DNA of 22,737 nt from Flammula alnicola (taxonomy: Eukaryota > Basidiomycota > Agaricomycetes > Agaricales > Strophariaceae). The stretch lies in NCBI GenBank assembly GCA_015499995.1, contig JADNRV010000603.1, forward strand, positions 1 to 22,737, in the 5' to 3' direction. This document shows positions 9,101-19,824 of this stretch, one piece after another (within the stretch, counting starts at the first letter, position 1; each line of letters starts with the position of its first letter). The position numbers were made by a program, and so were the translations under genes. The notes under the pieces were generated by a model, which was not told the origin of the DNA, searched no databases, and saw only the letters and a list, made by a program, of their open reading frames with translations.

Positions 9101-12100
9101 TGCTGTCGACGATGACGAGCTTAGCGAGCTTCAAAGACGAGCCTGCGAGATGGCTGCGACCTGCCGTGCAACCTTCGATGTCGACGCTGGGACTCATCTT
9201 GATGCTCTCCTTAGCTCCGAGTTTTCGGCAGATGTCGCCATTCTCATCGAATGTGCCATCATGATTCACGACAACACCCCACCTCATCTTGGCCGCACAT
9301 TTCCGGACTTTCAGAAATTGCTCCATCGAGATCGTCGACTCTCTCATTTCCTGGAGCCATTTCTCAGCAAGCTCATTCATGCTGACAAATGCGGATTGGA
9401 CATCGCCATAACATCGGTTTGGTCGGGGTACCATCCCGGAGATGGCGGGTGGCAGCAGCTGCCTGAACCCAACTCGCGATGGCTGACATCATTCACTGCC
9501 GCTGCTTCGCCTGGTCAGCGGGCTCAACAAGTTCATTACAACATGCTGGATGGGAAACTGCTTGTGGACGGGAAGCCGTTAGGACGTCTGCCTCGAGAGA
9601 TTGTTGGCCATTCTACTTACAAACGGATCTTCGGCCAGGTATGAATGTTTTCGTGATTTGCATGAATGAAGCTCACTTCCCTGTATCCAGAAAATTTTGG
9701 ACGTCATCCCTGCCGATATGCCTGGGATGGACTATGCGACTCCATCTTTCGTCTATGGTTATCAGGTATATTGTTTCCGTACGTCTTCGTTATGTCAATC
9801 TAAAGCAGACGGCTGCATTAGGTTTTCTTCGCCCTTCGTGGTAGTCAAAGTCTCATTATACGTACACGAACACCTTCACACCAAGTCTTCGAGCTGATTC
9901 CCCATAAAGTTCTCCTGGAAGATTTCCCTGCCTTGTTTGCTACGGAACACGCACATTGGATGGACATCCACAATGGCGAAATTGAATTTCGGCCTCTTGA
10001 TCGGCTATGGGACCGGTCGCCTCAGAATTGGCGGCTTGCCTTCTTGCCAGATGGTCCTTCTAAGATGATTCACGGCAAAGCAGGGACTCGTCACCTCGTT
10101 GACATCCAGAGCGGGACATTCCAGGGTATAGCTGCCCGTATTCGTCCTTTGGAGCACTCGGAATATCTGACAACCATCTACGATGCTCAATCACACACCA
10201 TCTCGATCGAGCTACCTCGGTTCCGGCTTTCTTTTTTTTTAAATAATGGCGAGGTGGAATCGAAGAACATGCAGGGCATGGTCATCGACAATGACCAATG
10301 CACGGGGACTATGATCGGGCTAAGCAGTCAGCTCGTCCTTCGCCATAACGATCCGAGATTTGAAGGTCTCCCTGGCTCACGCTGTGTGCTCATACCCCGC
10401 GGCGTCGTCCAGTTCTCCCTCTCCCTGGACCAAAATCATGTCCGCGTGTACATCGACACCTGCACCAAATTCATCCGTCAAGTCACGTGGCACAAGTACG
10501 AGATCAACTCCGATCTTGGGTTGCTCGTTGGCAATGTCAACCTCACCAGTCGGCTCTACAGGATTTACCTTCACGCCTTATGTAGCCATCCTCTCCCAGA
10601 CCCATTGACGAGCCAGACAGGCACCGATCACGCGCTGCAGGAGTTGGGCGCTGCTAGCTGTTTCTCATTCCAGAGGTTGACGAAGGCCGATGTCGAGCTG
10701 CTTCGGCTCATTGGGAGCATCACCCCTATTCGGCATTACTATCCGAAGCACCTTCGCGTCATGCAGACCATCAAGTGGTCTCCTCACCTTCCTGCGCTCT
10801 CTCAGCACGGCATGTTCGACACCACTGTATGCAATATCCTGCAATATGCACAATCCCTCACCATCTTCCCTGAACTGAAGGATACCGAAGTTGACCTTGA
10901 CTACAAGTGCGGCGGTGATTCCTTCTTGATGGCACGTGCGACCCGAAGGAACGCTATCTACTATGAGAGAGGCGTCGATATATCACCTGCTTTTGATAGG
11001 AGATACGATTCTCGAGATTCTCCTCGCATCGCTGACCATGACTCTGACGGAATTGAGGCCCTGAAAACATCGCAGTTGGTGTACGCTTGGCCTGTAGGTC
11101 TCACTCGTCCTCTCGAGACCTCTGAGCTCCTCGAGACCTTCAAAGAATGGCGCCACATGAGCGAACCTATCCCAGAGACATCTTTGATTTATACCCAAGA
11201 GTGGTTGCATCTTGATCTACCCGCGAAATGGCTTAGTATCTATGATCTCTGTCGTCAAATAGGGCAACCAGCCTCGAAGAAGTTCGAGCTGGTCTTTTCC
11301 TTCACTGCTCTGGCTTATGGCTCGCGAAGCCTTCGGAAATTTATCCCCGTCCTACTAGCTTTTGCTACCATACGCAGACCGTTATTTAGTGCTCCTCCCC
11401 TGCATTTGTCCTATGACCTGCAAGATGGGTTTGAACCCCTTCAGGGCCAGGTGCGGAGTATGATCGTTTCCGGAACCAACGATCTCATCAACACCCCCGC
11501 CGGCCAGCTCTCACAAAGGCGGGACGAAACCTTCGGAGACTTCCATTCTCGACGATCCATGCACTACAATGACATTTCTCGGAGCAAAATCGATAATGCC
11601 ATGGACTACTTGATGAAACAGTGGCCCTGTTCTTCCCCGCAATCACCTTTCTATCAATACGACAACTCGCGTTGGTTCAATGGTGAAAGAATCATGAGTG
11701 AAGTCGCGAAATACTTCGCGAGCTGTTCACGCAATTGTGACCTTCGTTCATTCGCTTCTCAGGTTACAGGGGTTCTGCAGGCAAACTACATAGCCCCTCC
11801 ATTGATAAAAGAACAGATTCCCAGATTCAGTTTTGTCCCCCAGCTCAACGTCAGCATTGTTCGACTTGACTCACCTTTTACCTTGGCAAATCTTCTTTCC
11901 AGTCGTACGAATTCTGCGCCACCGCGTTCTACCCGCATGTTTGGAACAGGGGCACCCATCAATTCCAAACAACCTGGCCAACCGATTGACACCAGCAATT
12001 TACAGGATCTCATCTCCCAATTTGAGCGCAACAGCCACTCTGCGCTCAGTCGACTGTATAGCAAGCGTCTCGAGAGAAGGCGAAGCGCATTACACCGTGG

Positions 12101-15100
12101 CCAGCAGACTTCGATGCTTCCCGAGCATTTACCTCCCATAAATGACTGCATTGCATATCGCGACCAGTGCAAGAGTCGCCTGCGTGATCTTTCGTTGTCA
12201 GTCAGCTCTGCTTTGGCACCTTCAACTACTACAGAAAATATCCTCGAGATTTTAGGGCTGTGGCCTCGCATTCATCATCGTACTATGTTGCATCCCCTGG
12301 CCTCTACGGCTAACATCCCTCTCAGTCCGGAATGGGCCGACAGTTTGACCGCTTTTGCTGAGGTGTTTATCGAATACCAGCATTCTCAGCGGCTGTTGGA
12401 GTATGCCCTTCAATCGGATGCGGAAAATTTCTTTAAAGAGCTCGACAATGCATCATTCAATCGGTCGGATACAGAGCGGAATCCTGACTGGCTATTGATA
12501 CAGGTAAGAAGAATTTTCATTGACATACTGAGCTTAGTTTCCTCACAGAATTGACTATTTTCAGATCCAAGGAAACTTCATCACCCGCGCGATCCAGTAT
12601 GACGTTGCGCGAGAGATGGTAACTCCCTCTTCGAGCGACAACACAGTTCTCCAGCTCAACATGGGAGAGGGAAAGTCTCATGTCATTGTGCCTCTTGTTG
12701 CGGTAGCTCTGGCTGATTTGCACAAGCTAGTTCGAGTCGTTGTTTTGAAGCCTCTTGCAGGTCAAATGTTCCACCTGCTCGTTGAGCGCATTTCTGGCCT
12801 GAGCAATCGTCGAATATTTTATCTTCCATTCTCCCGTGACGTAACAATGGACATGCAACAGATCCAGCGTATCCGTAATCTATTCAAGGAGTGTGCTCGC
12901 GTTCAAGGAGTCTTGGTGACACAACCAGAACATATCCTTTCTTTCCGGTTGATGGTGATTGACCGAACGCTATCTTCGGGCTCTCCTCCCAACCACGTGG
13001 CACAGGAGTTGAAGGAGACGCAGGCATGGCTAGCGTCCACTTCGCGAGACATCCTCGACGAGAGCGACGAACTTCTCCATGTCCGGTACCAACTCATCTA
13101 CACTATGGATCAGCAGCAGCCACTCGATGACGGCCAAGATCGCTGGACTACCATACAAAAGGTATTCGACCTTGTGCGCCGGCATATATGGAAGCTTCAT
13201 GAGGAGTTTCCTGAGCAGGTTGAACTCCTCGAGCACCGTGCGGCGCAGGTTGACAAAGGGGAGTTCTCCCATGTTCGTCTTCTTGGAACCTCTGCTTCTC
13301 GGGCACTTGTTTCCCGCATTGCCGAAGATGCCTTGGATGGAGCGCTTGATAACGTGACTTTTGTTGGCCTCAGCGCGCAGCCTTGTCTCCGTAGTGCAGT
13401 CCTACGCTTTATCAAGGAGCACAGTGTCGACGATCAAACATGCTTCACTGTCCAAAGTTTCTACAAAAACTCTGGTCTCTGGAAGGGCCTCCTCCTGATT
13501 CGCGGCCTTCTTGCGCATGGTATCTTGATATATGTCCTTAGCCAACGACGTTGGCGAGTGGACTATGGTCTTGATTTAAAACGCTCTCTGCTCGCTGTCC
13601 CATACAGAGCTAAGGTATATCTCAAACCTTTCTAACTTCCACACGTTGAATGTTGATCACGCCATATCCTACAGGATGTGCCTAGCTTACGGAGCGACTT
13701 TGGTCATCCAGACGTAGCCATTTGCCTGACTTGCCTGAGCTACTACTATGGAGGTCTAACCACATCCCAAGTGCAAGAATGCTTTGAGCTTCTCATCAAG
13801 CTCGACAATCCTCCTCTCGAATACGAGAAATGGGTTAAGCGAGGCAGAAGGAGCATTCCAGATTTTCTTCGCCAGCTCATAGGGGTGAACACGAAGGACA
13901 TGCAGACATTCAAGAGCGATGTTGTTCCTATCTTCAAGCATAACCAAGCCGTCATCGACTTCTTCCTTTCACAAGTCGTTTTCCCCAAGGATGCCAAAGA
14001 GTTTCCTTCCAAACTGGGTACTTCTGGATGGGATTTGGCCGAGCACAAGGCTAACTTTACCACCGGTTTCAGCGGAACAAACGACAACTGCGATCTTCTG
14101 CCCACTTCGATCACTCAGATAGAGCGCGACAATCAAATTCAAACGAACGCGCAAGTTCTTTGGTATCTGCTTCGACCCGAAAATGACAGGTACATCTGTA
14201 CCCAAGGCGCAGACGGACAATCACGCTCAGCGATGGAGTTTTTGGAGTTTTTGGTTCGGGAGCCGAAGGAGGTCCGCGTTCTGCTTGACGTCGGCGCCCA
14301 GGTAAGCTCGCATTATTATGATTTCAACAATATGCTAACTGTAATGTCAGATGTTGGAAATGACGAACCAGCAGTTGGTCAAGCACTGGTTATCGTTAAG
14401 GCAGGATGTTATGGCAGGTGTGTTCTTCGACGATGCGGACAATTTGTCGGTTCTCAGACAGGATGGCGTGGTCGAACCGCTCTACTCATCATCGTTCTTC
14501 CGACTGCTCGATCAATGTATCATTTATCTCGACGATGCGCATACGAGGGGAACGGACCTTAAGCTTCCTCGCAACTTTCGAGCTGTGGTAACTCTGGGTC
14601 CCAAAGTGACGAAAGACAGGTTGGTTCAAGGTATGTTGCTGCTCTGCCCCTCTACAGTTTCACAAATTACTGACGAGCAAAAAAATCTCAGGCTGCATGC
14701 GGATGCGAAAGCTGGGTCATGGCCAATCCGTCGTCTTCTGCGCTCCTCCCGAGATTGACAGGCGCATACGTGAGGCCGAAAACATCGGTTCTTCATGCCC
14801 GGTACAGGTCATCGACGTTCTTAGCTGGGTCATGTCCAACACGTGCACCGACATCGAGCATCACATACCCCACTGGGTCGAGCAGGGTGTTGACTTTCAC
14901 AGGAGAAGAACCGAGGAGGTATTTTCTGCCCGGAATTCGGACGTCGAATTTCTGAAGAATGCTTGGCTTCAACCTGCGGCACGATCCCTTGACGAAATGT
15001 ATGGCCTCACAAGCCAACCCGAACGTTCTACCGGCTCGGTCATTGACATCCCAGACATGCATGAGCGCCTTCAGGCGCTCGGGGTCACAACGGTACGCGA

Positions 15101-15953
15101 TGCACGAATGGACGAGGAGCAAGAAAGGGAGGTTAGTCATGAGGTCGAGCAGGAGCTACAACTGGAGAGACCTCCCAGAGTTCCGCCTGCTGTGCATTAC
15201 CTGGACGAGGAAGTTCGCTGCTTTGTCCGACAGGGGACCATCCCCACCAACTCTGACGCCTTCTTCCCTTTCATGACCCCCCTCCGTTCTGAAACTGACA
15301 CGCTCAACCCTCAGAACCCATGGTCGAGGCAGCTTCTGGCTACTCGAGACTTCATGACCACGACGAGGGACGGAAAAGAGAAATCTGTTCTCACCGACTA
15401 TCTGCGTCCCGTCAACTGGATTGTCTCCACTGAGCTTAGGGATGGAAGTGGCATGATTTTCGTCGTGATGAGTCCATACGAGATCAATCTTCTTCTTCAG
15501 GATATTCGCGCGAGCAAGTACGTCCGCCTGCATATGTATGCGCCCCGCACCACCCAGGCCATGAAACCATTCGACGATCTAACGTTCTACTGTGTCCCGC
15601 CATTATCGCCTACGTGCAATTTGGCATCCCCAACCCTCGACGTACGGTGTCAGCTCAACATCTGGGCTGGCCAGCTCTATTTGGACCAGTACGAGACATA
15701 CCTCCGCCTGTGCCTGCTCTTGGGTGTCTCCTCAAGCGAAACAGCAGAGTACAGTTCAGTGGAGAGCGATCGATTCGTGCCTAAAAGAGGACAGATTGGG
15801 GAGATGGTGGAGGTATGCTTGTTCGACGAGAGTCCGTTGCCGTTGCTGAAGAGGCTGTTCGGCTTGAGGAGGAAGGGCATGAGCTATCAGCAGACGCACC
15901 TGGGTAAGATTCTGCATGCTCGCCTGCTTTTTCAAGAAGATTTTGAGGAGTGA
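6160..15953 (+). CDS. giant DUF6606-DUF3638-DUF3645 protein with SecA/SF2-helicase-like motifs
   Basis: Nine exons: 6160-6448, 6516-8909, 9001-9638, 9691-9765, 9822-12503, 12565-13614, 13675-14301, 14351-14630 and 14692-15953. They join to 3098 aa, and all eight introns (49-91 nt) preserve frame. The start is the first in-frame ATG and leads straight into the DUF6606 signature LIYVLNHVFLPPKLPQ (14-29). A long middle part has a C-x2-C at 609/612 followed by HEWPVP. DUF3638 carries LNMGEGKS (GEGKS at 2060-2064) and LDESDE (2190-2195). DUF3645 carries VPYRAKDVPSLRSDFGHPD (from 2371). Then come YLDDAHTRGTDLKLP (about 2644-2658) and KDRLVQGCMRMRKLGHGQ (2673-2690). These read as nucleotide-binding motifs I and II and helicase motifs V and VI, closest in style to SecA. 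Databases often name this family ubiquitinyl hydrolase; I see no OTU or UCH catalytic signature. The cellular role is unknown. No signal peptide or membrane segment is evident, so it is probably cytosolic or nuclear. Confidence 0.92.
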
Positions 15954-16125
15954 TCTGGGGTGATTTGGAGGAGTAGGAAGACGTGCATCGTCTAGCATCT
16001 CTCTTCACGGTCAGAGTAACCTCTAATGTTGGTACGCAATATGATAGTTCATCATAGAATTTGAGTTGTGATGTGAAAGGAAGAAAAAGTAGCACCTTTT
16101 CGAACCAGGAGGTCGTGTTGTCAAG

Positions 16126-16547
16126 GTCAGTCAATAACGGTCAAACTTTGACCGTCAATGATCGACCGTCAGTAAGCTGACCCGGTCAGTCAAATTATTG
16201 ACTGGTCAGTGACTCTTTTTATGATATTAACGGCGTAGATGCATGTCTGCCCCATTTTTTTGACAGAATATTGTTCCTAACGACAATAGTTCCATATTGC
16301 AGACATCTTTTTAAGCGTCAAGTTCAATTTCCGGCCTTCTTTTCGAAATTCTCCATGAAATCAATAATATAATAATAGTAATTCATAAATTTTTTTGTCA
16401 TTTCAATCGAGCCTCAGCTCGCCGTTTCCTCAATGTTGCCTGGGGTCGAGATTTTTAGTCAGCCAGTCCGGTATCTTCAATCACGGTCAGTAGGGTCAGT
16501 TGTTGACCATTGACTCTGACCGTACTGACTGACTAGTATTGACTGAC
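16126..16547. mobile_element. probable non-autonomous DNA transposon (MITE-like)
   Basis: A 422-bp segment is bounded by a perfect 11-bp inverted repeat: gtcagtcaata at 16126-16136 and tattgactgac at 16537-16547. Both arms (16125-16213 and about 16484-16547) are packed with short GTCAG/CTGAC and GGTCA/TGACC units in both directions, like the subterminal repeats bound by transposases of hAT-type and related elements. The middle is AT-rich with no ORF. I found no clear target-site duplication at these borders, so the true ends may lie a little outside. It could instead be a cluster of binding sites for a host factor. Confidence 0.45.
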
Positions 16548-16561
16548 GCCGTCAGACGGCG
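16547..16561. repeat. perfect short palindrome at the right edge of the element
   Basis: The sequence cgccgtc-a-gacggcg has 7-bp arms around a single base. It abuts and shares one base with the right inverted repeat of the element. It may be part of the real terminus, or a tight hairpin in the 3' flank of the converging transcripts. Confidence 0.4.
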
Positions 16562-16994
16562 CTCGTGATGTGAGCAACACAACCATTTGACATGTTCAAT
16601 GCAGGCTGCCAAAAAGGCCCCTTTCGGAGCCTTTCCTGACTTATGGCCGTGTGCTGACGGCGGATTTTGCAATAATGTGTAAGAGGCCTGCCCGAAATGC
16701 TTGGAATTTAGTTAGGTATTGACCTGGCCGTTCGACATCTACGCTCTGCGACTCATGGCCAGCTATGGTCAAAAAAAACACCATGTTTGCATCTTTCTCG
16801 TCCACCACAATTGCTTTTATACAAACAAATTCCGAACAGAAACAATAATTACCCACTCTTTCGCATTCTTTCGCGCCCTCGCTCACGGTCGACGCTAGGC
16901 TTTACATCAACATCAATATCTATATGTATCAATGGCAGAGAGAAAGAGAGAGTAGGTAGGGTTGCGAGCCAGATTCACGTGAACGAGCAGTAAT

Positions 16995-18222
16995 CTAATC
17001 GCTTGCGAGCTCGAGCTTGATGTGGGCAATGGCAGCGGCGGGGTTGAGGCCCTTGGGGCAGGTGCGTGAGCCTGGTTTGGGGTGTAAGGGACGACGCGAG
17101 ATACGCGAGACGGCGGAGGAAGAACGGTGGAACGACAAGCAAGTATGAGAAAAAGTTGCAGTGAGCAAACCATGACAGCAAAGATTTGGGACGAAGAAGA
17201 CGCACAGTTGAAAATGGTGTGGCAACGGTACAAGCTCATCTCATTCTGAAGTTTTTCCTTCCTCTCCGCGCCGTGCGAGTCCTAGAAACATTGTTATCAG
17301 TCAAAGTCGGAAATCCCGAGATCCCACTATTGGCCGCACTATCTCCTTAGCAGGGAGGAGGGAGGAAAGCGGCCCCAGGACGGGCAACAAGAAAAAACAC
17401 GTACGCGAGAGTCAGCGATCCACCTGTACGCCTGCATGAGCGTCGCGGGACCGAGGTACTCGTCCTGGTTCCACCAGTAAGATGGGCAGGAGGTCGAGCA
17501 GCACGCGCACAGGATACACTCGTACATCCCATCCAGCTTCTTGCGGTCTTCAGGCGACTGGAGGAACTCGCCCTGTGCCGGGGGGTTCTCGTTCTGCAAC
17601 CAAGGCTGGATGGACTTGTATTGCTTGTAGAAGAGGGTCATGTCGGGCACGAGGTCCTTGACGACATACACTGCAAAAGTGTCAACTCTCTGTTCATTCA
17701 AAACCGCGAACTGGGTACTGACTGTGAGGAAGGGGGTAGATCTTGGTGTTCTTGCTTCCCTCGCGGTCGATTCTGCAGAGGCAGGCGAGGGTGTTCTGGC
17801 CGTCGATGTTCATGGCGCACGATCCGCAAATACCTTCGCGGCACGAGCGGCGAAAGGTCAGCGTTGGATCTATCTCGTTTTTTATTTTGATGAGCGCATC
17901 AAGAACCTGCACTCATCACTGAGACAATGTTGCTGTAACGGATCTGCGAGACCCACCATAGGACCCGTCTGGTTGAGATCAATATTATAAGACTGCAGCT
18001 CAGGCTTCTTGTCTGGCTGGTCAGGGTTCTATATATTTGATTAGTTACTCATGAACGAAAGACAGACACCGACAGCACACGAACCCAGCGGTAAATCTTG
18101 AACTCCTTCGTCAACACGGGTTTCTGTTGGGGTACAGCCTGCCATCTCCCAAGAGAGGTAGAGAAGGCGCGCTTTCCCAGAGCGAGGGGGGTGGAACGGG
18201 TGGTCGCAAGCAAGGACTGCAT
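16995..18222 (-). CDS. sdhB: succinate dehydrogenase iron-sulfur subunit, mitochondrial (complex II)
   Basis: Six exons on the minus strand (18085-18222, 17957-18028, 17723-17906, 17405-17670, 17206-17281, 16995-17071) encode 270 aa, the normal length for the family. The first about 25 residues are basic and Ser/Thr-rich ([10 protein letters not shown] ... KRAFSTS), a mitochondrial presequence. The protein carries electrons from the flavoprotein subunit to ubiquinone in the inner membrane. The [2Fe-2S] cysteines are C92, C97, C100 and C112. The [4Fe-4S] ligands are C183, C186, C189 and C250, and the [3Fe-4S] ligands are C193, C240 and C246. PSYWWN after C193 and H241 in RCHTIFNC form part of the quinone and carboxamide pocket, with the wild-type His present. 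The last two introns (123 and 134 nt) are about twice as long as the others. The gene is tandem with the upstream GPI-type gene, with 300 nt between them. Confidence 0.97.
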
Positions 18223-18351
18223 GTCGGGGCTGTCTCGCGGACGACGACGATGATGTTGACGAGAGAAGGTGAACAGTGGGGAGACCCGTTTCCGATTTCG
18301 GGTGAAGGTCGCGTGATATCGGATGGATTCCAGGAATAGCCGGCTTTCCAG

Positions 18352-18356
18352 CCAAT
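18352..18356 (+). promoter_or_regulatory. CCAAT box upstream of sdhB
   Basis: A CCAAT pentamer lies 130 nt upstream of the sdhB start, in reverse orientation relative to the gene. The HAP/NF-Y complex binds such boxes in either orientation and activates respiratory genes in fungi. A pentamer also occurs often by chance, so the call rests mainly on position. Confidence 0.3.
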
Positions 18357-18522
18357 CACATCGCGAGGGAAAGTCATCACAGTCTAGACACAAACGGATC
18401 CAGAATCACAGCGAGGAGGAATAAAAGCTTTCATTGAAATAATCTTTCAGAGTTCAGAGGTTCAGAAATGAATGGTATAGTAATTGAACTACGTCCTGAG
18501 GCCTGATTACTGACATAAAGGT

Positions 18523-19325
18523 CTACAACGTAGCTGCTGCAGTCATCACAGCAAGAAGAGAAGTAAACAAAATCCCGTTTCCTTGAATAATCCTCGAGCT
18601 TGCACCACTGCTCACGGTCACTGTCGCGAATGGCGCCAACGCGCCCGTGTACGTCGTCGTCGTCGTTTCCACCTCCGTCTTGAAGATAGGTGAACTAGAT
18701 CCGGATCCGGAGCCATCAACTACGAGAAACGGAGAGGTGTCCTCCCTGACACAAGCTCCCTCATTTTTTGTCAAGTCCAAAGTACAATTCACGTTGAGTC
18801 CATCAGTGGAGAATTGTCCGAAATTGGCGTTGGTTTTGAGGGAGGGCGGGGCGCTGAGGTGGAACGTTGAGGCGCCTTGCTCTACCGTGACTGTAGGGAG
18901 AAATTACGTGCACAGTCAACATTTAAGACGCGTCAAGGAATTGGCCAGACGGTGAAGATTTGGACTCACAGACAACCGTCGTTGGTTGAGAGATGAGCGT
19001 GATAGTCGTAGTCGGTTCGTGCACGACGAGCAGACTCTGCACCTCCTGGACTTGGAAAAGCGTCACGCCACTAGCTCCCGTCCCAACCACGGATACGATA
19101 GTCGTTGCGGCCTGCTCGAATGAAAATAATCCTGTGTTGGTTGCAGTGGGCGCCGGCGGGCTGACATAGTACAGTGTTACTACGCCTCCGTTGACTGTTG
19201 ATGCAGAACACCGGGTTAGCGAGTATAGAGAAGTGTCACATTCGTTCATTACCGGAGCGAATCCTGAAGAGAACAGCCATAAGGATGCCAAAGACGAGGG
19301 AAAAGTGACACCTGCTTAGGATCAT
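18523..19325 (-). CDS. Ser/Thr-rich, probably GPI-anchored cell-surface protein
   Basis: Three minus-strand exons (19253-19325, 18970-19194, 18523-18890) give 221 aa. Donors are GTAATG and GTGAGT; both acceptors end in ACAG. The N-terminus has a hydrophobic run (FSLVFGILMAVLF) fitting a signal sequence, though no clean cleavage site is seen. The body is rich in Thr, Ser and Val (PTTTITL, TEVETTTTTYTG), with LNVNCTLDL ... GACVRE holding two Cys that may pair. The C-terminus has small residues (SSGASS, 193-198) followed by a hydrophobic tail of about 17 residues ending at the stop, the classic GPI-attachment signal. This suggests a plasma membrane or cell wall protein. I do not recognise a named family. 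The 5' end is uncertain: frame is also open without the first intron, and a coding-like segment lies upstream at 19535-19704. Confidence 0.65.
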
Positions 19326-19824
19326 CTTGGAAAGTTCACTGCAAGTTAGCGAAGGGGGAAGGCAAGTAAGCACTTGAAATATATCACTGGCAGAGAAAAA
19401 AATCAGATCTTTTATGAGCATCACAAGAGACAGAAGCATCAACGCCAAGGCTAGTTACCTTTGAACTGAGATTTCTGCATCTGTGCAGTTCAATCACAGG
19501 TGCCCAGTTCAGGGCCAGGCTCGGGGCGACTTACATTTAAGTACCACACGGCAGTGTATGAAGATGGGGAGTACATACTGTAAACAGGCTGTGCTGAACA
19601 AGTTGTGGATTGAAGTAAACATCCATCTGGCCATATTTGGTAGGAGTCTTGTACTTCCTTGGAAAAGGTGAGAGGCAGCATTACTTCAGTATTGGGACCG
19701 TCGACTATTCTCAGTCAGATGGTTTTCGACCTTGTGGAGGCCCTTTCGGAATTGTCCAGCCCTAAACATTCTTCCTAGGTCTCCAAGAAACACATAAGAT
19801 ATATAATACTGTCAACAAAAGCAT
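19326..19824. other. region between the GPI-type and F-box genes
   Basis: This holds the 5' flank of the GPI-type gene and the 3' flank of the F-box gene, both on the minus strand. The only coding-like object is the minus-strand segment at 19535-19704, listed separately. No repeats were seen. Confidence 0.35.
19535..19704 (-). other. possible unassigned exon upstream of the GPI-type gene
   Basis: The minus strand between an AATAG acceptor (ending at 19705) and a GTAAGT donor (19529-19534) encodes an open, coding-like peptide with VDGPNTEVMLPLTFSKEV, WPDGCLLQSTTC and PSSYTAVWYLN. It could be a 5' exon of the GPI-type gene or part of a separate small gene. I could not find a first exon with a convincing start or signal peptide, so it stays unassigned. 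Confidence 0.25.

Larger units (their letters stand above)
15954..16994. other. convergent intergenic region with a probable small transposon
   Basis: This lies between the 3' ends of the giant gene (+) and the succinate dehydrogenase gene (-). It holds a probable MITE-like element at 16126-16547 and an adjacent palindrome, both listed separately. About 16560-16994 is likely the 3' flank of the dehydrogenase gene. No coding gene was found. Confidence 0.5.

Noticed and set aside
8961..9434. 157-codon minus-strand ORF
   Set aside because: It overlaps exon 3 of the giant gene on the opposite strand without any recognised feature.
11786..12271. 161-codon minus-strand ORF
   Set aside because: It lies inside exon 5 of the giant gene and has no domain; antisense shadow.
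6160..15953. Reading the giant protein as a deubiquitinase
   Set aside because: No OTU-type DG-x-C or UCH-type Cys/His signature was visible in the joined translation. The motifs present are nucleotide-binding and helicase-like.
16641..16886. 81-codon minus-strand ORF downstream of sdhB
   Set aside because: It sits in the expected 3' flank of sdhB, with no domain and no splice link to it.
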